64,000 nucleotides of DNA from Rhipicephalus microplus (Eukaryota > Arthropoda > Arachnida > Ixodida > Ixodidae), in assembly GCF_043290135.1 (NCBI RefSeq), contig NC_134705.1, positions 35,901,771 to 35,965,770 of the forward strand. Reading direction: 5' to 3'. This document shows positions 55,883 through 64,000 of this stretch, piece after piece. Both the position numbers and the translations under genes were made by a program. Positions within the stretch are counted from its first letter, which is position 1. Every line of letters starts with the position of its first letter. The notes under the pieces are model-generated. The model did no database searches. It was not told where the DNA came from and was given only the letters and a program-made list of their open reading frames with translations.

Positions 55883-56312
55883 GAATTGCTGGAGGGCCAA
55901 GATAGTGCTGTGATGTAGAGGTCGAAAAACGCAGTCGCGTCATCACTTCCCAAATTACCGTTCGCCCATTTATAGCGATGTATTCTCTGAAATACGCATA
56001 GTATCACCCAAAAGCAGTGAAAAAGCTCGACACATCGTCAGATGTATTGCAACGAAGCGTTTTTTTTTTTGGGAAGTGCCAGTGGCTCATTTCATAAGGA
56101 ATTGCTGGATGCCAAAATCGCGCTGTGATATAGAGGTTGGAAAACGCAGCAGGTCATCACTGTACGAATTACCGCTCACCCATTCCTAGCAAGATATTCT
56201 CTGAAATTAACGCACAGTATCACCTAAAAGCCATAAAAAATTTGGCACATAGTCTTATGTATTGCAACAAAGTGTTTTTTTTTTGCAAGCGCCAGCGGTT
56301 CATTTTATACGG
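55883..56312. repeat. ~216-bp tandem duplication
   Basis: GAATTGCTGG starts at 55883 and 56099. The two units align through 'gtgatgtagaggt', 'ttctctgaaat', 'tgtattgcaac' and a poly-T run. Two units only. Confidence 0.8.
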
Positions 56313-56433
56313 AGCACATGCGACGTGCACGCTGTTGCAGACACGGGCTGCGCTTGAGAACAGCCGCGATATTCATGAAATTCGAAACAATAAGCACTTT
56401 TGAGAGAAATGGTTACAACGTCCTGCACTTTGC

Positions 56434-56739
56434 ATGTGGTTAACAAGCAACAAAGTGGCACTTTGGCGCATTCGACTTGGCACCGAAGGGCAAAAACCGG
56501 TTATTCGTCGCATCCACCCGAAGAGACAAGAAGTTCCGGCAGAGAAAAAGGAAGCGGCGCAGATTAAAAGAAGGCTGTACTTTTCCGGAGGTATAGCGGT
56601 TTTATGTGCAACAGGATTGACGCCGTCTGCCGCTGCCACGTGCGACAGCAGCGAGACCGGTGCTCGAAAGGGCTCCGTGTTTCACTCGGCCCTCCAAGCC
56701 ACAGTCATCGTGTTAGGTGAATTGTTTGAGTGTTTGTGA
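56434..56739 (+). other. open reading frame of 101 codons, unassigned
   Basis: Begins MWLTSNKVALWRIRLGTEGQ, has a Lys/Arg-rich centre and a hydrophobic C-terminal half. No family recognised, and the opposite strand is also open. It could be an exon or chance. Confidence 0.25.
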
Positions 56740-57415
56740 TTCCTAGATATCCCCGCTTACCGTCCTATACGTGGCGGTTGCCATGGGAATCCCTATGTTG
56801 GCTCTAGCCGAAGCATTGGCTGACAAGTTTGCTTCATCAAGCTAGCAACCGCTCTGAATTGTGCAGCTCCCTGAACTCCCTACCTGCAAGAGACGTGAGC
56901 TGCTCGCTCCTCACTTCTCCGCACCATGGGGGGTGGTATACGGCCGCAGTCATACACAACACAAACACCGTAAACGGGCTCACTTTCAAAGCCTACAGTG
57001 CAACACACGCAGAGGAGTTTGCCATCGCTCTCGCTCTCACCTATCCCTCTTCTAAACATATCACCGACTCACGTGGGGCCTGTTGGAACAATCAGCTAGG
57101 GTGGGCTTCGCCTCTTCCTCAGCGTATACTGTAACCTAGCTGCCGATACGTAAATCCAACTCCGCGAAATCTGGTTTGGGCACCCGGTCACCAAGGACTC
57201 AGGGGTAATGAACAGGCCGATCAGGCCGCCCGTGCACTCTCTTCCAGGGCTATCTACCTGTCTTTGAAAGGCTACTCCCAATCATACAACTCGGCTCTTT
57301 CATTCAAAGATTTTATCAATTACTACAAGGAGGAGCGCCGGCGCTATCCAGACCCTTGTAAGAGACTGAATCGCGCTGAAGAGTGCCTCCTTTTAAAACT
57401 GCTTAGAATACTGTA

Positions 57416-57521
57416 CTTCAAGTGCACTATTACCTATCTCGAAGCGCTGCTCCTCGCCGAGTAATGTACAACAACCTCGGCAAGGAGCAGCGCTTCGAGA
57501 TAGGTAATAGTGCACTTGAAG
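57416..57521. repeat. 46-bp inverted repeat at the RTE 5' junction
   Basis: 57416-57461 and 57476-57521 are reverse complements with one mismatch, spacer 14 bp. Confidence 0.95.
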
Positions 57522-58125
57522 TTGTAAAAGACTATGTCTACTTAGGGCAGGTAATAACCGCATAGCCGAACCACGAGATTGAAGTAACTAGAAGAATAAG
57601 AATGGGGTGGAGCACATTCGGCAAGCACTCTCAAATTATGGCAGGTAGATTGCCACTATCCCTCAAGAGGAAGGTATATAACAGCTGTATCTTGCCGGTA
57701 CTTAGCTACGGAGCAGAAACCTGGAGACATACAAAGAGGGTTCAGCTTAAATTGAGGACGACGCAGCGAGCAATAGAAAGAAAAATGGTAGGTGTAACCT
57801 TAAGAGACAAGAAGAGAGCAGAGTGGATTAGGGAACAAACGGGGGTTAAGGATATCATAGCTGAAATCAAGAAGAAGAAATGGACATAAGCAGGGCATGT
57901 AGCGCGTAGACAGGATAACCGCTGGTCATTAAGGGTAACTGACTGGATTCCCAGAGAAGGGAAGCGGGTTAGGGGGAGACAGAAGGTTAGGTGGGCAGAT
58001 GAGATTAAGAAGTCTGCGGGTGTAAATTGGCAGCAGCAAGCACAGGACCGGGTTAACTGGCGGAACATGGGAGAGGCCTTTGTCCTGCAGTGGACGTAGT
58101 CAGGCTGATGATGATGATGATGATG
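57418..58125 (+). mobile_element. RTE-type LINE 3' fragment with 5' inversion and 13-bp target duplication
   Basis: Flanked by AGAATACTGTACT at 57405-57417 and 58126-58138. It codes for the RTE ORF2 end: 'YVYLGQVIT', 'VLSYGAETW', 'ERKMVGVTLRDKKRAEWIRE', then past a TAA 'AGHVARRQDNRWSLRVTDW' and 'GRQKVRWADEI'. It ends in (GAT)n. The first 44 bp are inverted relative to the rest. Confidence 0.93.
57602..57889 (+). pseudogene. RTE ORF2 C-terminal fragment
   Basis: 95-codon frame: 'LPLSLKRKVYNSCILPVLSY', 'GAETWRHTKRVQLKLRTTQR' and 'ERKMVGVTLRDKKRAEWIRE', ending at TAA 57887. The same frame continues to about 58100 as 'AGHVARR..' and '..GEAFVLQWT'. This is the region behind the RT in RTE LINEs. 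5'-truncated, so never functional here. Confidence 0.85.
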
Positions 58126-58689
58126 AGAATACTGTACTGTGCCCGGCGGTGCTAAAACACTTCAATTAATCCTTTGATGGCACGTGCTAGTTCGGTGGTG
58201 AGGTGGCTGACACCTTCCACATTGTCTGGGCGTGCCAGTCAAACCCATATATCCCCTCCCAACCCCCCCCCCCCTCCCACGAGAGAGGACAGGGAGGCGG
58301 CCCTGCTCAGCTGTCAAGATCTGAAGGCCCAAAAGGCCCTGGTTCAACAGGCGCGGACGATGTTGCTTGCCAATGGAGCTCCGCAATAGGGGTTTCACCT
58401 AGTGCTGCGAGGGTGGGAGGCCAATAAGGCCCCAACCCAATCACATCTCTAAAACCATTTATTGGTTAATAAATGTTTTACCACCACCACCACCACCACC
58501 ACCTACCGTCTTAGGGAATTCTATTCGAAGTTCGAGAGCTGTGCCACGCGGAGTTTACAATTAGCTCCGCTTCGTCCTCGACCACCGTAAACGGCGCTCT
58601 GCGCCAGGGGGAGACGGAGCTACCTAGCAAGCGCATCGGAACTTGGATTCTCAACAACTCCCGCGCCTCTTGAGCGCCTACAACCAGGT

Positions 58690-59197
58690 GTTGTGAACTA
58701 GCGTCATTCGGGCTGCCTGAAAAGATGCCCTCGTCATGCTCACCGTCAAGAAGGGTAAGCCTGCATTTAATTCATGCTCGTATCACCCTGTCTCTCTCAC
58801 CACCTTTGTGGTGAAGACGATGCAGGCCTTAGCACCCAGGGCGTCTCAAAGAGATTGCCGAAAGCACTGGATTACTTCATTTCAATGCAGAGTGGGTTTT
58901 GGCCGAGCCGCTACACGGCTGACACACTCACCGGCGTGTTGGCGTCGTCGCTCCAGGAAGCTAAGGCTAACGGCGAAGGGAGCTTCCTGGTCCTCTTCGA
59001 TGTGAGGTCGGCGTTTGGCTGTGTGCAGCATGCATCCTATTAGGATGCTCTCTGTAACCTGGGTGTGAGTGGCCGCATGTTAGATTACACTGCGGAATTC
59101 CTCAGAAACTACTCCTTCCGTGTTCGTGTTGGTACTGTGTTGAGTGAACTACGTCCTCTGATCGCCGGCGTACTGCAGGGTAGTTTGCTAAGCTTTT
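58690..59197 (+). pseudogene. LINE reverse transcriptase, first half (I-type)
   Basis: Frames with 'KKGKPAFNSCSYHPVSLTT', 'MQSGFWPSRYTADTLTGVL', 'SFLVLFDVRSAFGCVQHASY' (the first catalytic Asp in F-D-V) and 'LIAGVLQGSLLS'. Broken by a frameshift near 58840 and a TAG at 59041. It stops abruptly at 59197 where unrelated repeat DNA begins. The second half resumes at about 60957. Confidence 0.8.
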
Positions 59198-60956
59198 TTA
59201 AATGTGAAGCATTTCTTAGCGAACTTCGGCGATGTTGAGCGTATCTATATATCTAACTGCCTAAGACTTAGTTCTCCTGACCAGTTCGATAATGGCATCG
59301 ACACCGAACTTGGTATGGCATAACATGACTGAAAGGCGAGCATAAATGACTAGTCATAGCATCAAAATCAAGTCATGTATGTCATTATGACATGATTTAT
59401 TATGTCGTGGTCTTGCTGCTCTTGTGGTGCTTTCGTTACATGACATGTTGCAAAACTGATTTGTTATGAGATTACCGCACGGCCACCACAAAGAACAAAC
59501 TTTGGCATGAAAATCATGACATACGTGTCATGTAACAACATAAGTGCATGCCACTCTCAAAGTGCGAGTACACTGCGACGTGAGCCGGCGCACGTGCGCG
59601 CCGGTGCCTCCATGCCAGGCGCTGGTTTGATGCGGCGTTGCGTTGACGCATGCGCGTTCGAGTACGTTCGGCGTTCCTCCATCACGAACAGAGGCAGACG
59701 AAGTGCTGTCTGGGTAACGTCATCGGCGTAAAATGAAGCATGTCGCACTTCTCGTTGGTTGCCGCCGGGCAGCGCCGACAGACGCTGGTTGCGCCGGTCG
59801 TGCCTGGCGTCAGACTATAAGTGCTTGCATTTTGCTAGCGCAGCGTAGCTGCGCCCAAAGCGTGCGCGCGCCAACGTTACTTTAGAGTATACTAGGCCTT
59901 TCACGTGGTGCTCGTGGCCGTTTCGCTAGCTCCACATGTATCAAATTTGGTGTTACGTGATGTCAATGGATAACGAATGTACATGACTGGTGCAAACATG
60001 ATAATCATGACACGCGTGTCATGTAAGTTAACGACAACATACCACGCACATGATGCGCTCGCGACCATTTCGCCTAATACACTTATACGAAATTTAGTAT
60101 CATGGGACTTCAATAGACGACAAAGGTGAATGACGCTTTCAAACATGATAATGAAATTATCCGTGTCATGTAAAGCATGAATCGTGCTCGCGGTGGTTTC
60201 GCTAGCTCAATATATATACCAGCATTGGTATTAGGTGACGTGAATAGACGACGAAGGTAAACGACACGTCCAAACACGACAATCTTGGCATGTAAGTCGT
60301 ATACAGCATAATTTACCTCCGCCTCGTAATGCTGTGCTGATTTCAATGTGACATATCAGCCTTCCTCCTTCGTGCTTCGCATACCATAGCTTCCCACTTT
60401 ACGTGGGATTTGCCAATTTTTCTTTTAGTTGCGAATGCATTTCTTTGTAGGGTGATGTCAGGCAATCGGCGTTGTCGCACTGCGGTCCGCGTGCATGCAG
60501 GTGTTATCTCTGCGCTCTCACTCCCTCTCTCATAGCAACAGTTGCGGGAGCGTGCGCTTATCCTTACCCCTGTAAGCAGAGCATGGTTAGTGACAGAGTG
60601 TAGGAGAGGATAAGTACAGTGCTTCGCCGTTCCTTTTCTGGCCGTTCGCTCTCTCACCTCCCTGCCTCTCAAGCTCCCGCCGGCTGGAGCGTCACTCTCG
60701 ACTGTTGCAGGCTTGGTGCCTCTCAAGTCTTCTAACCATTACCACCACCACCACCACCACCACCTCCTCTCAAGGTCATTCGGAATTGTGTGCTCGAGAC
60801 GCCGCTCTGAAACGCGAGTGTTGAGCTGAGAACACTCACGACCCACTCTCCACCATTTGCTGGCGAAGCACCTGTTAAGGCTATGGCAGAAGTCGGGGAA
60901 GGCGAATTCTTAGGATACCCTCTCTCGGCGCAACATTTCCTCACAATCCCCTTAGG
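59198..60956 (+). repeat. composite repeat (copy 2 of the 147-bp-subunit family) inserted in LINE RT
   Basis: 59270-60420 matches 31681-32875: subunits at about 59921, 60068 and 60197, and the GC-richer block 59570-59870 with 'GTGCTGTCTGGGTAAC' and 'CGCCGACAGACGCTGG'. 60430-60956 is not shared and includes (CCA)n at 60733-60762. The LINE frame continues on both sides, so the whole block is an insertion. Confidence 0.75.
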
Positions 60957-61545
60957 GAAGGTGGGGCATTTTTTTTATTGTTGTGCTCACGCAGCTCTCG
61001 AATTTCATCCCGTAATTCAGTCCCCGTGAGGTGCACACTGCTATTTGCACAGAAGACATGACCCTCTTCGTCATTGTACCAACATTGAGGTGGGCCGACC
61101 TCTTTGCGTCTTTCCGGGATGCCATTAGCGCCGTTAATGAATATCTTTGTGCCGTGAGCCTCTCCCTCTCAGCGAGCAAAGCTGAGGCTCTCCTGGTGCA
61201 CCCGCGTGCTGGGCCACGCTTTGATAGTACGAACCTCTCTCTCAATGTCACACCCATCTCGTGTAGGATCACGGTTCACTATCGAGCACCTCTGATCGAT
61301 TACCGTCTCTTTTGGGAGCCCACGGTTGGTCACTTGCGGAAACCCAGCCACAAGGTTGTCAGCGCTGCCCAGGGCCCACTAGCTAAGGGGCATGGCTTCA
61401 CCACAAGCTCGCCCTATGCGTATAAACGACGCCCTCGGCTCAGCCAGGGCTCTCTACGGACTCCGTCTTGTCTCCTTGAGCGATAACCATTGGCCCGAGT
61501 TTAACGCCGACCACCGTGCGGCTGTGCGGATCTTTTACAGCCTCC
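60957..61545 (+). pseudogene. LINE reverse transcriptase, second half (I-type)
   Basis: Reads 'EVHTAICTEDMTLFVIV', where the YADD-type active site is degraded to C-T-E-D, then 'LSLSASKAEALLVHPRAGPR', 'IDYRLFWEPTV', 'RINDALGSARALYGLRLVSLS' and 'FNADHRAAVRIFYSLPC'. It fits directly behind the first half (58690-59197). It ends at about 61545 without RNase H. Confidence 0.78.
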
Positions 61546-62320
61546 CTTGTGAAACTTGTGGTTGCAAAGTGCACCAAAATAGAGCATCGAGGAGCGGGTG
61601 TGATTCAAGGGCAAGACAAAAAAGTGGGGTGAGGCATACGCGAATGCATAGGACAGTTTCTTTTGCTTGTATCGACGTGATGGCGTCCGACGTATGAAAG
61701 GACTAGACGTACAGGAGGAAGCGAGCTGCCGAAGTAGAGAAGCAGCCGTGGCGTCCAGCCAGCTAGAAGCTCGCGAACAATCTAGGCACCTCGCGCCACG
61801 AGTCACCAGCGCTCGTCGCTTTTTTCTCTAGCCGGCTGGCCGACACTACTAGCGCTACGCTACAAGGATTCCCCGCAGAGCGTGTTACGCGATAAAAAAT
61901 ATGAATGAAAGAAAGGTCGAAAAAACGTATAAACACTATGTACAGGTGCGTTTCTGTAAGTGTCCACTGGGAAGTTCGAAGATCGTCTGGGTGGAAGGCA
62001 TACGGAACAGTCTGACAGTTGTGGTGTACGGCACTGTGAACCATGCAGTGGGCGAAGATGCCGATGGTGGCGCGTCGGTAGCAGTAGCGAGCGAAGCAGA
62101 TACGTACGTTGAAGATTGTCGCAGTGAAATTCGTACGAACGCCAATGTTGGCGACACCCAAGCGTAGCGTGTTGCAGGTTCTTGAGTGCCGACAACAGTG
62201 CGCCTTGCGACAGCGAAACGCATGTTCTGGACAAACCACAACTCGTGAACTGCGCATGGACGTGATGCTTCCCCTCAAGTGCTCACAAGAAGGTGGGGGT
62301 AATGCGAAATAGCTGTCCAC
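61546..62320. other. CpG-rich open segment, unassigned
   Basis: Three minus-strand frames and one plus-strand frame are open over 61763-62320 (longest 185 codons, minus). Base composition alone may explain this. No domain seen. It might be a first exon/promoter-like region or an unknown repeat. Confidence 0.3.
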
Positions 62321-62329
62321 GACACTGGC

Positions 62330-62935
62330 TTACACCTGCTTTGTGGTCTGGGGACAGGACGTGTGACCTGGCTCCTCAGACAGGTGGGAGGAAATCTTTG
62401 CAGGCAGGTCCGGAAAACCCTCTCTGCCCCCCGAGGTGTAGGAGGAGAACTCGCGGTCGTGTTGACAGCCTACGAGTGCTTCAGCAGCCGGCACCATTGT
62501 GGTGGGAAAACTGATGGCATGAGGCGTGACCGCGGGCTCTGACTCCATGGTGGCCGTCGCGTCAAAGGCTCTCACACGTGTTGGGACAGGGATGGGCTCT
62601 GCAGTTGGATGAGCTGGCACGGCTGGGGTCGTCGAAACACTTACGGCAGACAGTGTAGCTGAGTATAGTTGTGCAGTGAATTCGCCGGTGAATGGATCGG
62701 TGGCCAGCGTCGAATCCGTGATTGAGAGAGGTGGCATGTCCGGCACGCCGGAGGCAAAAGCCAAGAGCTCAGTGGCTGCGGGTCTTTGGAACGTCAGGTT
62801 GATTGGCACGGAAAGTTGGTCTTCATCATCTGTTAGGCCAGAACGTTGTGAACTGGCTGTGGTGGGGGAGGCATCTTTGATGTTGATAAGCCAAACACAG
62901 TTGTGTCGCTTTGGGGAGAAGTATTACGTTTGATG
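62330..62935 (-). other. Ser/Thr/Pro-rich open segment, possible exon
   Basis: A minus-strand frame open from about 62935 to the TGA/TAA at 62330: 'FSPKRHNCVWLINIKDASPT', a Thr/Ser/Pro/Ala-rich middle, and 'GREGFPDLPAKISSHLSEEP'. The first Met is at 62809, but the frame extends upstream, so it may be an internal or last exon. I recognise no family. Confidence 0.3.
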
Positions 62936-63069
62936 CCGTAAAACTTTAACATGGCGTATCATAGGTCATCGTAAGGGCGAGGGCTCTAGTGGAGTATGTG
63001 AGGTGGCCTTTTAGGTCATGTGGAATGTGATATTGCAGTACCTCGTACATGAACTCCTAGAGAGGGCTC

Positions 63070-64000
63070 GGCAACTCTGCCGGCAACAGCATGCTGAAAC
63101 CACTGCTGCTTGTTTTCCAGGCATTGCCGTGGGTTACGCCTACAACTTCAGCGACGAGCACCTCAAACGAATTGATAGCGTCCGTGTTCGTTCACCGATG
63201 CGGGATCGTCGAACCACCGTTCACTGGCCGGCTACCGACAGGGGTGGCTTCATCGACGGAAAAAGCACTTAAGAAGTGGACTGACATGGACGTCTTCAGA
63301 AGGCACGCCAACCCTGCCGGCAACAGCATGCTGAAACCACTGCTGCTTGTTTTCCAGGCATTGCCGTGGGTTACGCCTACAACTTCAGCGACGAGCACCT
63401 CAAACGAATTGATAGCGTCCGTGTTCGTTCACCGATGCGGGATCGTCGAACCACCGTTCACTGGCCGGCTACCGACAGGGGTGGCTTCATCGACGGAAAA
63501 AGCACTTAAGAAGTGGACTGACATGGACGTCTTCAGAAGGCACGCCAACCCTGCCGGCAACAGCATGCTGAAACCACTGCTGCTTGTTTTCCAGGCATTG
63601 CCGTGGGTTACGCCTACAACTTCAGCGACGAGCACCTCAAACGAATTGATAGCGTCCGTGTTCGTTCACCGATGCGGGATCGTCGAACCACCGTTCACTG
63701 GCCGGCTACCGACCGGGGTGGCTTCATCGACAGAAAAGGCACTTGAGAAGCGGACTGACATGGACTTCTTCAGAAGGCATGGCAACTCTGCCGGCAACAG
63801 CATGCTAAAACTGCTGCTGCTTGTTTTGCAGGCAGTGCCGTGGGTTATGCCTACAACTTCAGCGACGAGCACCAGAAACGAATTGATAGCGCCCGTGTTC
63901 GTTCACTGATGTGGGATCATCGAATTAGCGTTCGCTGGCCGGCTACAGACATGGGTGGCTTCATCGACAGAAAAGGCACTAAAGAATCGGACTGACATGG
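63070..64000. repeat. 237-bp tandem repeat, runs off the window
   Basis: Units start at about 63070, 63307, 63544 and 63781 (exactly 237 bp apart). The first three are almost identical and the fourth diverged. Because 237 is 79 codons, one frame stays open across units (63091-63909). Each unit also contains a splice-acceptor-like 'CTTGTTTTCCAGGC'. Confidence 0.93.

Larger units (their letters stand above)
56829..58505 (+). pseudogene. LINE ORF2 RNase H and C-terminus (I-type), split by an RTE insertion
   Basis: RNase H: 'FKAYSATHAEEFAIALAL' (Glu), 'KHITDSRGAC' (Asp), then 'NLVWAPGHQGLRGNEQADQA' (His/Asn/Asp), continuing to 'ECLLLKLLRILY' at 57417. After the RTE insertion it resumes at 58139 ('CARRC') and ends with 'VADTFHIVWACQSNPYI' (knuckle end) and 'KALVQQARTMLLANGAPQ', stop at 58387. 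The 3' UTR ends in (ACC)n at 58503. A frameshift lies near 57130. Upstream RT is absent. Confidence 0.83.

Noticed and set aside
63091..63909. A 272-residue repeat protein gene
   Set aside because: It exists because the 237-bp period is divisible by three. The opposite strand is also open and no independent coding evidence is visible.

Overview
This window looks like nuclear DNA of a hard tick (Ixodidae). Five copies of a tRNA-headed SINE matching the ixodid Ruka family are present. The rest is layered, broken LTR retrotransposons, LINEs, a Penelope-like element (PLE), TA-rich microsatellites and tandem arrays, typical of large chelicerate genomes. I found no convincing host gene. Nearly all long reading frames are retroelement gag/pol pieces. 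A few open segments (56.4-56.7 kb, 61.8-62.9 kb) stay unassigned.

Layout. 1-3.08 kb: minus-strand Ty3/Gypsy family 1 (127-bp LTR), cut by the window edge. 3.1-5.5 kb: unassigned DNA with a small hairpin element and a degenerate GGAC-type repeat. 5.5-7.8 kb: Ruka, the 3' end of a second short-LTR family (family 2 copy A), and a 671-bp element with perfect 40-bp terminal inverted repeats. 7.8-13.1 kb: second, full-length copy of family 1, inserted in a (TA)n tract. 13.2-17.6 kb: ten-copy ~450-bp tandem array whose units each carry a tRNA-like sequence. 17.7-20.7 kb: family 2 copy B, with a LINE 3' end inside its 5' LTR. 20.8-26.2 kb: complete Gypsy family 3 (185-bp LTRs). 27.2-31.7 kb: a large imperfect palindrome containing LINE and PLE debris. 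31.7-32.9 kb: complex repeat with ~147-bp subunits.

32.9-49.7 kb is a nested stack. A minus-strand PLE is split by a LINE with a 2A-like motif in ORF1 (44.7-48.7 kb). It is split again by a minus-strand LTR element with a SCAN-like gag (33.6-44.5 kb), which is itself split by a plus-strand Gypsy element with a SAP domain in Gag (38.66-44.29 kb, 4-bp target duplication CACC).

49.8-61.5 kb: an inverted pair with a Ruka copy, an I-type LINE on the minus strand whose RT active site contains an expanded (AT)n, a decayed Gypsy integrase, plus-strand LINE pieces (endonuclease, RNase H, RT), an RTE insertion with a 5' inversion, and a second copy of the complex repeat. 63.07-64 kb: a 237-bp tandem repeat running off the window.

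The genes do not form a pathway. They are self-replicating element modules (Gag, protease, RT, RNase H, integrase or endonuclease), nearly all broken by frameshifts, stops, catalytic substitutions or later insertions. Domain calls come from reading motifs by eye; no database search was run.
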